64,000 nucleotides of DNA. Source: Alteromonas portus (GTDB lineage: Bacteria > Pseudomonadota > Gammaproteobacteria > Enterobacterales > Alteromonadaceae). The position numbers and the translations under genes were made by a program. The stretch is from the NCBI RefSeq assembly GCF_005117025.1, contig NZ_SWCO01000007.1, positions 1 to 64,000 on the forward strand. The letters are read 5' to 3'. Every line of letters begins with the position of its first letter. Position 1 is the stretch's first letter. Below the pieces are notes generated by a model, which worked only from the letters and a program-made list of their open reading frames with translations, was not told where the DNA came from and did no database searches. Shown here in pieces: positions 1 to 11,012 of the stretch.

Positions 1-22
1 CCATGATCAAACTCTTCAATTA
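1..22 (-). rRNA. rrs: 16S rRNA gene, 5' end only
   Basis: Read on the minus strand, the first bases give TTGAAGAGTTTGATCATGG, the nearly invariant 5' start of bacterial 16S rRNA. Only this start lies in the window; the rest of the gene is beyond position 1. The boxA-like element and the two rRNA-type promoters upstream support the call. Confidence 0.93.
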
Positions 23-86
23 AATATATCGAAATATGAATCGTCGTTGTGACACTCTTAACGAGTGCCCACACAGATTGTCTTGT

Positions 87-105
87 CTAAATTTTTAAAG
101 AACAT
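87..105 (-). promoter_or_regulatory. boxA-like antitermination element of the rRNA leader
   Basis: The minus strand reads TGTTCTTTAAAAATTT, close to the enterobacterial rrn boxA (TGCTCTTTAACA). It lies between the promoters and the 16S start, where the NusB/NusE antitermination complex loads. It was identified by resemblance only. Confidence 0.7.
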
Positions 106-157
106 TCACTTGAAGCCGTTGCTTCTTAGTGACTCACCCTGCTCGAGTGAGGTGCGC

Positions 158-185
158 ATTATACGCTGGAAGTTTTCGTTGTCAA
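158..185 (-). promoter_or_regulatory. rRNA operon promoter, 16S-proximal
   Basis: On the minus strand there is a TTGACA -35, a 16-bp spacer and a TATAAT -10. The following GCGCACC resembles the GC-rich discriminator of stringently controlled rrn P1 promoters. It is about 135 bp upstream of the 16S 5' end. Confidence 0.85.
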
Positions 186-309
186 CACTTTTTGAAAATT
201 TATTTTCTGAAGCGTTTCTTCTAAACTCCCGTCTTTACTGGCCTATAAAGGTAGTAGAGACTTACTTCAGGAGGCTTGCTGTTTTGCTTTTCCCCCGAAG
301 CGGATGCGC

Positions 310-337
310 ATTTTAGGGAAATGAGCGCTCACGTCAA
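310..337 (-). promoter_or_regulatory. rRNA operon promoter, distal tandem copy
   Basis: The minus strand has TTGACG, a 16-bp spacer and TAAAAT followed by GCGCATCC, the same layout as the 16S-proximal promoter about 150 bp nearer the gene. The two form a tandem pair. Between it and the small gene at 529 (340-528) I see AT-rich sequence that could hold an UP element or Fis sites, but no gene and no clear motif. Confidence 0.75.
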
Positions 338-528
338 CACTTATTTTAAAAAAAGTGTCATATTTGCTTTGATTGCTTAAAATAGCCGCAACATGAGGAA
401 ATATCGAACGAACAAAGGGGCAAAAGCCCGTATTCTATTACCTGTTATTAGTCATCTTACCTATAAACCGCATTTGTTGACTGGTAAACTAATTCAAGTA
501 TTACATCTTTTAACTCTTGGCGAACTTG

Positions 529-735
529 TTAGGCTTTGAAGCTATCTATAAGAAGTTCAAATATGAAATAAGATTCGTCGCGAACAAATATATGTCTATA
601 CCCCCTACTACGTAGATAGTCTACCGAACGCTGCTGATACTCTCGATTATTCTTTTGAGGGAAGTTAACTTGTTCGCGGGTACTGGGTATGTCATCCGAC
701 ATTGCTACACTTATTATATAGATGAGGTTCATCAC
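529..735 (-). CDS. small hypothetical protein
   Basis: This is a 68-codon frame divergent from the glycosyltransferase gene, with starts only a few bases apart. If the internal Met (start near 702) is used, the protein is 57 residues and begins MSDDIPSTREQVNF. The composition is protein-like, with charged residues and a plausible C-terminal hydrophobic stretch (FIFELLIDSF). I recognise no family, and neither start has a clear ribosome binding site. It could be a chance frame in the rRNA upstream region, so it is kept at low confidence. Confidence 0.35.
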   Translation of the reverse strand: MMNLIYIISVAMSDDIPSTREQVNFPQKNNREYQQRSVDYLRSRGYRHIFVRDESYFIFELLIDSFKA

Positions 736-740
736 GCAAT

Positions 741-1559
741 ATGAAAACGAGCGTTATTTTTACAACCTATAATTCACCAGCATGGTTAGAGAAGGTGCTA
801 TGGGGTTTCTTTGAGCAAACCGCAAATGATTTCGAAATCGTTATTGCAGATGATGGCTCTCGTGATGAAACCAAGATGCTTATTCAACGCATGCAAAGTG
901 AAACAGAGATTCCTATCAAGCATGTATGGCAAGAAGATGATGGCTTTCAAAAATGTCGTATTCTCAATAAAGCCATTTTAGCCTCTGAAGGTGAATATCT
1001 TATTTTCACAGATGGCGACTGTATACCTCGAAAAGATTTTATCGCTCAACATTTAAGACTGTCAGAGGAAAATACCTATCTTTCTGGTGGTTACTTCAAA
1101 TTACCTATGAACGTGAGCGAAGCAATAACCCGAGAAGACATAGTAACTCAACGTGCATTCGACGTTGATTGGTTAGTTAGTAAAGGGTTAAAGAAAACGC
1201 ACAAAACAATGAAGCTAACTGCAAGAGGTGCTTGGGCAGAGTTTTTAAATAAAATAAGTCCAGCTCGCCCAACATGGAATGGTCATAGTGCGTCATGCTA
1301 TAAAAAACATATTCTTGCCGTAAATGGGTTCGAAGAAACGATGCAGTATGGTGGTCAAGATTGTGAATTTGGAGACCGCTTAGTTAATTACGGATTAAAA
1401 GCCAAACGGATACGCTATTCAGCAGTTTGTGTTCACCTAGATCATAAACGTGGGTATGTTACGCCAGAGATGCTTCAAAGAAGTAAGGCAATACGCGAAG
1501 ATACTAAGAAGAATAAGATAATTAAAGCACGTGTTGGTATAGAAGAATCATCACAGTAA
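741..1559 (+). CDS. family 2 glycosyltransferase (GT-A fold)
   Basis: A 272-residue cytoplasmic protein that probably transfers a sugar from a nucleotide-sugar donor during polysaccharide or LPS synthesis. The N-terminus has the GT2 nucleotide-binding pattern: a beta strand VIFTTYN, then the acidic DDG at residues 37-39. DGDC at 91-94 is the metal-binding DxD-type motif. A GGQDCEFGDR segment near 204-213 resembles the ED/QD acceptor-site motif, with the catalytic base expected nearby. There is no membrane helix. It stands 25 bp upstream of yrdA and is not in a recognisable polysaccharide locus, so the acceptor and donor are unknown. Confidence 0.85.
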   Translation: MKTSVIFTTYNSPAWLEKVLWGFFEQTANDFEIVIADDGSRDETKMLIQRMQSETEIPIKHVWQEDDGFQKCRILNKAILASEGEYLIFTDGDCIPRKDFIAQHLRLSEENTYLSGGYFKLPMNVSEAITREDIVTQRAFDVDWLVSKGLKKTHKTMKLTARGAWAEFLNKISPARPTWNGHSASCYKKHILAVNGFEETMQYGGQDCEFGDRLVNYGLKAKRIRYSAVCVHLDHKRGYVTPEMLQRSKAIREDTKKNKIIKARVGIEESSQ

Positions 1560-1584
1560 AGCTGTAATTAAAAGAGTTGTTCTG

Positions 1585-2127
1585 ATGCATAAATCAATTG
1601 ATAGTTTTAAAGGTGTTTCTCCTACATTAGGAAATGATGTCTATATTGATAGCTCGGCAAGGGTCGTCGGTGATGTGGTGTTAGGAGATGATGCGAGCAT
1701 TTGGCCGCTGGTTGCTGCACGTGGCGACGTGAACAAGATTCGTATCGGCGCTCGCAGTAATATTCAAGACGGCAGTGTTTTGCACGTTACCCGTAAATCC
1801 GAGAAAAATCCCGACGGATTCCCACTTATTATTGGCGAGGACGTTACCGTTGGTCATAAGTGTATGCTGCATGGCTGCCAATTGGGTAATCGGATTCTTG
1901 TTGGCATGGGCGCTATTGTAATGGATGGCGTTGTCGTTGAAGACGATGTGTTTATCGGCGCAGGTACTTTAGTACCGCCAAACAAGAGACTAGAGAGTGG
2001 GTTTCTTTACGTTGGAAACCCTATGCAAAAGAAAAGACCGCTTAAAGACGCTGAAATGGCTTTCCTAAAACAGTCTGCTGTTAACTACGTTGTGTTAAAA
2101 GATGAGTACCTTGAAGAAGCGAACTAG
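1585..2127 (+). CDS. yrdA: gamma-carbonic anhydrase family protein YrdA
   Basis: A 180-residue left-handed beta-helix protein built from hexapeptide repeats (for example VVGDVVLGDDASIW and VFIGAGTLV). His67, His91 and His96 match the three zinc ligands of gamma-class carbonic anhydrases, so metal binding is likely. E. coli YrdA homologues have little proven activity, so the physiological reaction is uncertain. It is convergent with aroE and the 3' ends overlap by 4 bp (2124-2127). The yrdA-aroE neighbourhood is conserved in enteric bacteria. Confidence 0.9.
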   Translation: MHKSIDSFKGVSPTLGNDVYIDSSARVVGDVVLGDDASIWPLVAARGDVNKIRIGARSNIQDGSVLHVTRKSEKNPDGFPLIIGEDVTVGHKCMLHGCQLGNRILVGMGAIVMDGVVVEDDVFIGAGTLVPPNKRLESGFLYVGNPMQKKRPLKDAEMAFLKQSAVNYVVLKDEYLEEAN

Positions 2128-2963
2128 TTTCGCTTCTCTCCTTGCTCAACTATAACTCTGACACGTTTTACAATATCTGAAGTGTCAGGGCGCTTTTGTG
2201 TCCATATATAGAATGCTTCTGCCGCTTGCTCAACCAGCATGCCCAACCCATCTATTTGTGTTTTAACACCTAATTCGGCTGCATCTCTCATAAAGCGCGT
2301 GGGTGAGTTTTTATAAACCATGTCGTAAACCACTTCACAGTGTTGTAAAACACCATCTTCTAAACTACACGGCAACTCGTTGCTTAGACTAGCAGCGGTT
2401 GAATTGATAATAATATGTGGCGCAACAGATGCGATATCTTCGAGCGCTACCACCTGCACTTTAGGGTTAGATGCGGCAGTTGCTACTTCATCAGCTTTTG
2501 CTTTGGTTCTATTTGCAATGGTCAAAGAAGCCGCCCCTGCTTTTAATAACGGGGAAATGACGCCACGAGCTGCGCCACCGGCACCAATAAGCAATACACG
2601 TTTGCCCTCAATTTCCACTCCACTATTAAGTAGATCATTTACCAGGCCCACACCATCTGTGTTGTATCCAAGCACTTCACCATTGATACTATTCATTAGG
2701 GTATTAACAGCTTGTGCATCTTTTGCAGCTTGGTCATCTACCTTTGCCAAGTTGAATGCATCGAGCTTAAAAGGCATGGTGACGTTGCAGCCTACAGCGC
2801 CTTCCTGTGCTAGAAACGCTTTTGCAGCGCCTACAAAACCATCTACTGGCGCAAGTATCTTTTCATAAGAAATCGTTTCACCCACTTGTTCTGCAAACAT
2901 TTGATGGATAGTTGGTGATAAACTCTGTGCAATAGGATTTCCGAATACAGCGAATTTTTTCAT
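2124..2963 (-). CDS. aroE: shikimate dehydrogenase (NADP+)
   Basis: A 279-residue enzyme reducing 3-dehydroshikimate to shikimate with NADPH, the fourth step after DAHP in chorismate synthesis. The substrate site has SLS at residues 14-16, Lys66 in NVTMPFK and Asp103 in NTDG, the catalytic Lys/Asp pair. The glycine-rich NADP loop GAGGAARG is at 127-134. The length is typical. The start codon shares CATG with the divergent haemoglobin gene, so its leader lies inside that gene. The 3' end overlaps yrdA by 4 bp. Confidence 0.97.
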   Translation of the reverse strand: MKKFAVFGNPIAQSLSPTIHQMFAEQVGETISYEKILAPVDGFVGAAKAFLAQEGAVGCNVTMPFKLDAFNLAKVDDQAAKDAQAVNTLMNSINGEVLGYNTDGVGLVNDLLNSGVEIEGKRVLLIGAGGAARGVISPLLKAGAASLTIANRTKAKADEVATAASNPKVQVVALEDIASVAPHIIINSTAASLSNELPCSLEDGVLQHCEVVYDMVYKNSPTRFMRDAAELGVKTQIDGLGMLVEQAAEAFYIWTQKRPDTSDIVKRVRVIVEQGEKRN

Positions 2964-3393
2964 GGGAATACGAGACTTATTTAATATAAAGAAGAAAAGC
3001 GATAGTCGTACTTCGCAGGGTACACCATATGAGCGTATAGGTGGAGAGGAGAAAGTACGGGAATTAGCAAATACGTTTTACGACATTATGGAGACCGACC
3101 CACTTGCGAGTGAACTACTTGCTATTCACCCTCAGCCATTAGACAGAATTCGCCACGTGTTCTTTTTGTATTTAAGTTTATGGCTTGGTGGTCCTGATGA
3201 TTATCAGCAGCAGTTTGGCCACCCGCGCCTGCGTGCACGCCACCTTCCCTATACAGTAACACCAGAATTAAAAGCGCAGTGGATGTATTGTATGCGAAAA
3301 GCCATGTTTAAAACGGTTGCAGATATCACTTTAGCTCAACAGTTAATAGACGCTCTTGATCAACTTGCCAATCACATGGTGAATACAAAATAA
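2962..3393 (+). CDS. group II truncated haemoglobin
   Basis: A 143-residue 2-on-2 globin. HPRLRARHLPYTV (about residues 87-99) is the group II signature, with proximal haem His94. Tyr40 (B10) and Trp107 (G8) are the distal-pocket residues expected for TrHbO-type proteins. These proteins bind O2 and can act in peroxide or NO chemistry; the role here is not known. About 20 lysine-rich residues precede the globin fold. The ATG at 2962 overlaps the aroE start on the other strand. A later start would remove the extension, but no good one is visible. Confidence 0.9.
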   Translation: MGIRDLFNIKKKSDSRTSQGTPYERIGGEEKVRELANTFYDIMETDPLASELLAIHPQPLDRIRHVFFLYLSLWLGGPDDYQQQFGHPRLRARHLPYTVTPELKAQWMYCMRKAMFKTVADITLAQQLIDALDQLANHMVNTK

Positions 3394-3394
3394 A

Positions 3395-3427
3395 AAAGCG
3401 CGTTGAAAGGATTAACCTTTAACGCGC
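3395..3427 (-). terminator. intrinsic terminator, probably of ompW
   Basis: On the minus strand a GCGCGTTAAAGG/CCTTTCAACGCGC stem with one bulge is followed by TTTTTT. It sits about 90 bp beyond the ompW stop and just after the haemoglobin stop on the other strand. Confidence 0.7.
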
Positions 3428-3516
3428 AACTCCCCTGTTACTATTTACGCTCTTTATGGCGCATAAAGTAGTGCAATTTTGAAAGCCTGATAGTTAGTAA
3501 GGCGTCAAACTAAGAA

Positions 3517-4197
3517 TTAGAATGTGTAACCCACCGATAAGGTATACACCCAAGGATCTATTTCAATATCGCTTACAGTTCCATCAGCCTCACCCACTTT
3601 AAAGGTGGCTTCTGTATCAATATCAATAAATCGAACCGATGCGTTTACATGCCATTTGGTATCTATTTGATAGTCCATGCCCACCTGAGCTGATAAACCC
3701 AATGAGTTATCAAGCGATAGGTCGCTTAAGCCCGCAGCTTCATTTGCGCCCGTAAACTCCTCATCAAAGATAAAGGTGTAGTTGATACCAGCACCAATGT
3801 ACGGCTGAAATGCAGCGCTTGCATCGTTGAAATAGTAGTTCGCCGTTAACGTAGGAGGAAGATGCGTGACTTCACCAAGCTGGTTGCCTGTACCTAAAGG
3901 GTCAGCTACGGAAAAATTAACGTCGTGCTTAAAGGGCGTTGCTGCGAGTAGTTCGATATTAATATTATCAGTAATAAAGTACGCTACATTTAAACCGAGC
4001 TGAGTATCGTTATCGATATTAAGGGCTACACCAAGGTCGGTGCCGCCTGCTACGATGTTAGTCGTAGATTCGTCAGGAGCAACGGTAGTAAGTCCGCCAC
4101 GGACAATCCAATCGCCTTGCTGATGAGCGCTAGCTAAAGGTGAGAGTGCAGCAAGTGTAAGACAAAGTGCAGATGCAGATAAAAAGTGTTTGCGCAT
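3517..4197 (-). CDS. ompW: OmpW family outer membrane protein
   Basis: A 226-residue precursor with a clear Sec signal peptide (MRKHFLSASALCL..., cleavage after ALA-type LASA at about residue 24). The body alternates polar and hydrophobic residues as in an eight-strand beta-barrel and ends in an aromatic residue (YTLSVGYTF), the BAM recognition signal. Features such as NYYFNDAS and FQPYIGAGINYTF match the OmpW family. OmpW forms a narrow hydrophobic channel and is often regulated by iron, salt or osmolarity. It is monocistronic, with terminators on both sides. Confidence 0.92.
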   Translation of the reverse strand: MRKHFLSASALCLTLAALSPLASAHQQGDWIVRGGLTTVAPDESTTNIVAGGTDLGVALNIDNDTQLGLNVAYFITDNINIELLAATPFKHDVNFSVADPLGTGNQLGEVTHLPPTLTANYYFNDASAAFQPYIGAGINYTFIFDEEFTGANEAAGLSDLSLDNSLGLSAQVGMDYQIDTKWHVNASVRFIDIDTEATFKVGEADGTVSDIEIDPWVYTLSVGYTF

Positions 4198-4323
4198 GAT
4201 GTGTCTCTTTTGTGTTTAACTAAGATGGCGCTACTTTACGTCAGCGCTTAAAAGAAACATTGATCCAGCGCAAGATTGATAACTCACTGAAACACCGATG
4301 ATATTCCACCTTGATGTAGATCA

Positions 4324-4359
4324 AAAAAACGCCGCATTAACGTTAATACGGCGTTTTTT
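4324..4359 (-). terminator. strong bidirectional-looking terminator after hemF
   Basis: A long hairpin with AAAAAACGCCG and CGGCGTTTTTT arms has A/T tracts on both sides. It lies 70 bp beyond hemF, in the direction of that operon. Confidence 0.85.
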
Positions 4360-4429
4360 AGTCATTAAAGATGAAAGCTGCTATAGGCGGTCCGCTTAAG
4401 GATTTGAGCGCTGCCTTATTTAACAATAA

Positions 4430-5964
<1,535 letters not shown>

Positions 5965-5997
5965 GGTTTTGATCTCTACGTATAGTTCTTTATGTAA

Positions 5998-6540
5998 TTA
6001 CTTTTTATAGCCGCAAGCCGGCTGAGGGCACTGTAACTGCCCTTTTTTATCTATTAATACTCCCCAACCGCAGTCTGGACAGCTTTCATTTACCGGCGTG
6101 AAATTTAGCACATATCGACATTGTGGATAATGGTTACACGCAAAAAACTGTTTACCGTATTTGTTAGTACGCGAGATCAGGTGCCCTTTCTTACACTTTG
6201 GACAATCCACCAAAGTATCTTCTTTTTCTTTAATGGGCTCGATGTGATGGCATGAAGGAAAATTGGTACAGCCGATAAACATGCCAAACCGCCCCTTCTT
6301 TATGGCTAAGTCAGATGCGCACTCGGGGCAAGCTATACCATCTAGGGTTTTAAGAACAGTGGTTTGTTTATCGTGCAAAGGCTTGCTGAAGTTACATTCA
6401 GGATAGCCCGTACACCCGATAAAAGGACCAGATTTACTGTTCTTTATATGGAGAGGTTTACCGCACTCGGGGCAATCTCCAAAATTATCATCAAGAGCAT
6501 GCTCGTGAGCAGAAAAAAGTGAATGGTCTATTTTAGACAT
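5998..6540 (-). CDS. yrdD: topoisomerase-type zinc-finger protein YrdD
   Basis: A 180-residue protein made almost entirely of four C4 zinc-ribbon repeats like those at the C-terminus of DNA topoisomerase I. The first three have a CPxC pair followed by a downstream C-x5-C; the last is CPDCGWG...CPQPAC. There is no topoisomerase catalytic domain, so it probably binds nucleic acid; the exact role is unknown. It lies between smg and tsaC in the same orientation. Confidence 0.9.
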   Translation of the reverse strand: MSKIDHSLFSAHEHALDDNFGDCPECGKPLHIKNSKSGPFIGCTGYPECNFSKPLHDKQTTVLKTLDGIACPECASDLAIKKGRFGMFIGCTNFPSCHHIEPIKEKEDTLVDCPKCKKGHLISRTNKYGKQFFACNHYPQCRYVLNFTPVNESCPDCGWGVLIDKKGQLQCPQPACGYKK

Positions 6541-6625
6541 GTATTAGACGTTAGGGCCTTTAACGCGCTGTAATTTCACAGCGCATTTTTATATAAAGAT
6601 TTAAATGCTAGAGGCTACGGCTGCA

Positions 6626-7102
6626 TTAATGCAGCACACCGTCTGGCTCTTCGAACAAAAGATCTTCCATTTGTGCGTAGGCTTTTTCCTTACCGGGTAC
6701 ATTAAACAGTACCATTAGTACCACCCACTTCAGGTCTTCCAAGCAAAATTCATTAGAATCAATTTCCATAACGCGATCTATAACCATTTCGCGTGTGGAA
6801 GCATCCAATACATTGACCTGCTCTAGGAACATAAGAAAGCCGCGACACTCCACATCTAAACGCATTTGTTCTTCGTGCGTGTAAATACGGCTTAAGCTAG
6901 TGCTAATGCCTTTGCAAAAATACGGTTTAATATCCGTTTCTTGTAAAGCAGCTAACTTTTCCAACCATGCGAGGGCTTTATAAATCTCATCGTGATGAAA
7001 TCCTGCGCGCACAAGCTCTTCCGTTAACTCGTCTTGGTCAACACGAATTTCCGTTTCACTGTGAATGAAGTTTTCAAACAGATACATGAGGATATCGAAC
7101 AT
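6626..7102 (-). CDS. smg: Smg family protein (DUF494)
   Basis: A 158-residue acidic protein beginning [13 protein letters not shown], the conserved Smg N-terminus. The function is not established. It lies 1 bp after dprA, an arrangement conserved in gammaproteobacteria, so the two are probably cotranscribed. A small GCGCTGT/ACAGCGC hairpin lies between smg and yrdD (about 6565-6584); its T-run is on the other strand, so it should not terminate this operon. Confidence 0.92.
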   Translation of the reverse strand: MFDILMYLFENFIHSETEIRVDQDELTEELVRAGFHHDEIYKALAWLEKLAALQETDIKPYFCKGISTSLSRIYTHEEQMRLDVECRGFLMFLEQVNVLDASTREMVIDRVMEIDSNEFCLEDLKWVVLMVLFNVPGKEKAYAQMEDLLFEEPDGVLH

Positions 7103-7103
7103 A

Positions 7104-8219
7104 TTATTTTCCCCTCAATTTCACGTAACCACCAGGGACAGCGGCCACTAAACCACGCAACTCATATTCTAATAATGATGCCATTGCTTGCGATACTGAT
7201 AAGGCATTGCGCTGGGCTATAACATCAATAGCGGTGATGTCATAATCCACACTAGCTAATAATTTATCGGTTGCCAAGCTATTCGCTGTACTTTTTTCGT
7301 TTTGCTGATCAACATTCAAGCCTAATTGTGTAGGCTGAACGCCAATTTCATCTAGAATATCGTTTATATTAGTTACTAATTTGGCGCCCTGTTGGATTAA
7401 CCAATGGCAGCCTTCAGAATACGCGTGAAAGATATTACCAGGCACAGCGAATACTTCTCGCCCCATATCTGCGGCCAAATTCGCAGTTATCAAGGTGCCA
7501 CTCTTAATTTTTGCCTCTACCACTAAGGTTCCAAGCGATAACGCTGCGATAATTCTATTGCGCCTGGGAAAGTGCCAGGGCTTAGGCCCCTGACCCGGAA
7601 AGAACTCTGTGACTGTAACGCCTCCACTGTCATTTATAGTTTCGTAAAGCTTACTATTTTTAGCTGGGTATACGATTTCAGGACCCGTTCCCATTACCGC
7701 AATGGTTCCGGTGCTACCAGACAACGCGCCTTGGTGTGCGGCGCAATCAATGCCCATGGCAAGGCCGCTTGTTACTACTATGCCGTATTCTGATAAACCA
7801 AACCCAATATCATTTGCTATACGCTTCCCCTGAAGGCTCGCTCTTCTGCTACCTACAATGGCTATTTGTGGGCTCTGCAACAACGTACAATTTCCTGTTG
7901 CAAACAATACAAGAGGTGGGCTGTCTAACTGCTTGAGTGATTCAGGATAGTATGAGGACGAATAGGCAATGATATGTCTATTTTCATCCATTTTGTTCCA
8001 TTTTAACGCAGCATCAATAAGGGGTTGTGATATTTGATCAGTAAGCTTTTTAACGTCTTCAGGTAAAGATGATGTGTTTAAAGCTAATTCTTCAGGCGAT
8101 AATTGATAATACTCAATAGCCTGTAACCAGATTTTAGAAGAAACGCCTTGTGCAGAAGCTAGTGCAGTCCACGCCAATGTTTCGCTATCAGTTTGAAAAG
8201 ATTTCAGGTTCACTATCAC
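7104..8219 (-). CDS. dprA: DNA-processing protein DprA
   Basis: A 371-residue Rossmann-fold protein that binds incoming single-stranded DNA and loads RecA during natural transformation. The conserved core includes [45 protein letters not shown] and VPGN. The C-terminus (residues about 310-371) fits the small winged-helix-like DML1 domain. DprA alone does not prove competence, since it is widespread. It leads the leftward cluster with smg, and the LysM protein gene lies 32 bp upstream. Confidence 0.95.
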   Translation of the reverse strand: MIVNLKSFQTDSETLAWTALASAQGVSSKIWLQAIEYYQLSPEELALNTSSLPEDVKKLTDQISQPLIDAALKWNKMDENRHIIAYSSSYYPESLKQLDSPPLVLFATGNCTLLQSPQIAIVGSRRASLQGKRIANDIGFGLSEYGIVVTSGLAMGIDCAAHQGALSGSTGTIAVMGTGPEIVYPAKNSKLYETINDSGGVTVTEFFPGQGPKPWHFPRRNRIIAALSLGTLVVEAKIKSGTLITANLAADMGREVFAVPGNIFHAYSEGCHWLIQQGAKLVTNINDILDEIGVQPTQLGLNVDQQNEKSTANSLATDKLLASVDYDITAIDVIAQRNALSVSQAMASLLEYELRGLVAAVPGGYVKLRGK

Positions 8220-8251
8220 TCCTTTGCGAGCGACAGTGAACCGTAATACGC

Positions 8252-9355
8252 TTATGGCTTCGCGACAATGAAGCCCCGTTTAATTCCTTTATTCGCTCGC
8301 GTTATTAATCCGTAACTTGCCGCATCAAATGTTTTAAACACAATAACTTCACCCACTTTGAGTGCAGGCTGCGCTACCGTATCAATAAACCACTCACCAC
8401 CACTTTTGGCACCGGGTTCGTCAATATAGCGTGGACTATCCTCATCTATAATAGCTGGGCCTTGTGCGTACACGCCCAATACTGTGCCTGGCGCCACGTC
8501 CATAGAGCCTAAATCAAGAATGACAACGTCGTACTTGCCGAGTAAATCATGGTCGTGCAAGTCACCCACCACAGCCCCTCTTTGTGAAGTCGCAGGAATG
8601 AGCTCAAAATCTTCAGGGTGGGAGAAACCACCAGCCATAAGTTTATCGCCGCGCTTTGCTTCTTGATTAGCATCATCAATAAAAAGCAGCATGGTGTCGT
8701 CTGCTTGGTCTTTTTCCACCAGCGAAGCGGTAGATACATGCGTGACTTGTATGCCCAACGTCTCACCTTCTATATTTTTGATAGTAGCGTGCTTTCTTAT
8801 TACTCTGTACTGGTCGTCAGTACTGAATTGTTGCTGGCTTAGCACGAAGTCATCTGAAGCGAACCTTACATTTCCGTCTTGATTACCTAGAAGTCTTGGT
8901 AAAACTGAATAGCTGTCCTCGTCCAGCAGCATGTGATGCCTTACGAAAGGAGAGATAGTTGTCCAAGATAGTACATCGACTGGTTTTGGCTTTATTCTTT
9001 TATCTGTAGAGGGAGACAGGTTATAGGATAGCTTATCGCGCTTTACGCTTAAGACAGGCTGGCCATCTACGTAGCCAACTACGATGACATCACCAGGATA
9101 AATAAGGTGAGGGTTATCTATTTGCGTATTCGTTCGCCATAGCTCTGGCCATAGCCAAGGCTTGTCTAGAAAAATACTCGCGATTTCCCATAGCGTATCG
9201 CCACGTTTCACAGTATAGGTCTCTGGTGCAGTGTCTTTTAATTGAAGCGCAAACGCAGGCAAAGACAAAAGCACTCCAAGAATAAATGTTGCTGCGCGAC
9301 GCGCGTAAATTAATCGCTTTTTCAAATTAACCACCTGCAAATTATTCACTGTCAT
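8252..9355 (-). CDS. exported LysM peptidoglycan-binding protein
   Basis: A 367-residue protein with an N-terminal hydrophobic segment (about residues 18-36, FILGVLLSLPAFA) that looks like a signal peptide or anchor. A single LysM domain follows (about 46-93: YTVKRGDTLWEIASIFLDKP...NPHLIYPGDVI). The remaining 270 residues have no domain I can name. It resembles the LysM gene found upstream of dprA and divergent from def in many gammaproteobacteria. A role at the cell wall is likely. Starting at the TTG codon 10 residues later would give a more compact signal peptide. Confidence 0.88.
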   Translation of the reverse strand: MTVNNLQVVNLKKRLIYARRAATFILGVLLSLPAFALQLKDTAPETYTVKRGDTLWEIASIFLDKPWLWPELWRTNTQIDNPHLIYPGDVIVVGYVDGQPVLSVKRDKLSYNLSPSTDKRIKPKPVDVLSWTTISPFVRHHMLLDEDSYSVLPRLLGNQDGNVRFASDDFVLSQQQFSTDDQYRVIRKHATIKNIEGETLGIQVTHVSTASLVEKDQADDTMLLFIDDANQEAKRGDKLMAGGFSHPEDFELIPATSQRGAVVGDLHDHDLLGKYDVVILDLGSMDVAPGTVLGVYAQGPAIIDEDSPRYIDEPGAKSGGEWFIDTVAQPALKVGEVIVFKTFDAASYGLITRANKGIKRGFIVAKP

Positions 9356-9541
9356 TTATTGTTGATTTTTCAGACAATAGCACTATATCGGCAGAAGTAC
9401 GTATTCTTATAGGGTTTTGGTAAAAAACTGCACGAAACCACCCGATATACGTTAGAATAGTAACTTAATAAGCACTGTAAAGTGTGCTGGCAATTAGATC
9501 GTATATGAATTTATACAGCGAAAAGGTGAAGTAAGCGACAA

Positions 9542-10051
9542 ATGGCAATTTTAGACGTATTAAGTTTTCCAGATGAACGTCTTCGCACGGTAGCTAAGCC
9601 CGTAGAAGAGGTTAACGACGAAATTAAACAATTGGTATCGGATATGTTCGAGACCATGAAAGACGAGAACGGTATCGGCCTTGCTGCAACGCAAGTTAAC
9701 CGCCACGTTCAAGTTGTTGTTATGGACGTATCGGAAGATCAAAACGAGCCACGCGTATTTATTAATCCTGAAATTATTCGCAAAGATGGTTCAACAATTA
9801 GCGAAGAAGGCTGCTTGTCTGTACCGGGTAATTACGCCAAAGTTGAGCGTGCCGAAGCAATTACAGTTAAGGCGTTAGACCAAAATGGCGAGACCTTTGA
9901 GTTAGATGCAGAAGGCCTGCTGGCTATCTGTATTCAGCATGAGCTGGATCATTTGAAAGGTAAACTGTTTATTGATTACCTCTCACCGCTTAAGCGCCAA
10001 CGTATTCGTAAAAAGCTAGAGAAAGAAGCGCGCCTTGCCGCAAAAGCCTAA
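9542..10051 (+). CDS. def: peptide deformylase
   Basis: A 169-residue metalloenzyme removing the N-formyl group from nascent proteins. All three family motifs are intact: GIGLAATQ (44-51), EGCLSVP (89-95, metal ligand Cys91) and HELDH (133-137, two metal His and the catalytic Glu). fmt follows 8 bp downstream, the classical def-fmt pair that removes and adds the formyl group. The promoter lies in the 186-bp divergent gap with the LysM gene. Confidence 0.98.
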   Translation: MAILDVLSFPDERLRTVAKPVEEVNDEIKQLVSDMFETMKDENGIGLAATQVNRHVQVVVMDVSEDQNEPRVFINPEIIRKDGSTISEEGCLSVPGNYAKVERAEAITVKALDQNGETFELDAEGLLAICIQHELDHLKGKLFIDYLSPLKRQRIRKKLEKEARLAAKA

Positions 10052-10059
10052 GGAATAAC

Positions 10060-11010
10060 GTGACAACTCCATTGAAAGTGATTTTTGCCGGTACTCCGGA
10101 TTTTGCAGCTAAACATTTATCGGCGTTGCTAGCGAGTGAACACGAGGTCATTGCTGTCTATACTCAACCTGATAGGCCCGCTGGCCGAGGTAAAAAGCTT
10201 ACAGCCAGTCCAGTGAAAGTGCTCGCCGAAGAAAACGCCATTCCTGTATACCAGCCTCAGTCGTTAAAAGCGGTAGAGGCACAGGAAGAATTAGCCTCAC
10301 TAAATGCTGATTTAATGGTGGTGGTTGCGTATGGTCTAATACTGCCCACTGCTGTATTAAATGCACCCAAACGAGGTTGTATTAATGTACACGGCTCTAT
10401 TTTGCCAAAGTGGCGAGGCGCAGCTCCAATACAACGCGCTATCTGGGCGGGTGACGCTGAGACCGGCGTTACCATAATGCAAATGGATGAAGGCTTAGAC
10501 ACAGGCGATATGCTGCACATTGCAACATTACCTATCACGCCTGAAGATACCAGTGCCACCTTATATGAAAAGCTTGCGGAGCTTGGTCCACAAGCGTTGG
10601 TCGAGGTCGTCGATGAATTTGATCGTTACACCCCCACCAAACAAGATGATTCTCAAGCCACCTACGCGAAAAAGCTATCAAAAGAAGAAGCCCTTATTAA
10701 TTGGGCAGACGATGCAGATCAAATAGCGCGTAACATCCGTGCTTTCAATCCTTGGCCTGTAGCGTGGATGCAGGTCGAAGATCAAAATGTGAAGGTGTGG
10801 TCAGCCAGCGTTGTTCCGTTAAATAAAGATGCTACTCCAGGTACGGTAATCAGTGCCAATAAAGAAGGCATAACCATAGCGACAGGGCGCGATGCACTTT
10901 GCATCACTTCACTTCAAATTCCAGGTAAGAAGGCGCTTCCAGCGTCAGACGTTATCAATGCTCGCCAAACGTGGTTTGAAGTGGGTCGTTGTCTGACACA
11001 AGCGGATTAA
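10060..11010 (+). CDS. fmt: methionyl-tRNA formyltransferase
   Basis: A 316-residue enzyme formylating Met-tRNAfMet with 10-formyl-THF to make initiator tRNA. The N-terminal Rossmann domain starts [10 protein letters not shown]. The catalytic [20 protein letters not shown] region holds the formyl-transfer Asn/His, and the C-terminal OB domain follows from about residue 205. It starts at GTG just after a TAAGGA segment. rsmB follows at once. Confidence 0.98.
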   Translation: MTTPLKVIFAGTPDFAAKHLSALLASEHEVIAVYTQPDRPAGRGKKLTASPVKVLAEENAIPVYQPQSLKAVEAQEELASLNADLMVVVAYGLILPTAVLNAPKRGCINVHGSILPKWRGAAPIQRAIWAGDAETGVTIMQMDEGLDTGDMLHIATLPITPEDTSATLYEKLAELGPQALVEVVDEFDRYTPTKQDDSQATYAKKLSKEEALINWADDADQIARNIRAFNPWPVAWMQVEDQNVKVWSASVVPLNKDATPGTVISANKEGITIATGRDALCITSLQIPGKKALPASDVINARQTWFEVGRCLTQAD

Positions 11011-11012
11011 AC

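Noticed and set aside
65..316. 83-codon plus-strand frame at the window start
   Set aside because: It covers the rRNA leader and the two rRNA promoters on the other strand and has no ribosome binding site.
2380..2868. 162-codon frame antisense to aroE
   Set aside because: It lies wholly inside aroE and its Ala/Ser-rich translation is a mirror of conserved aroE codons.
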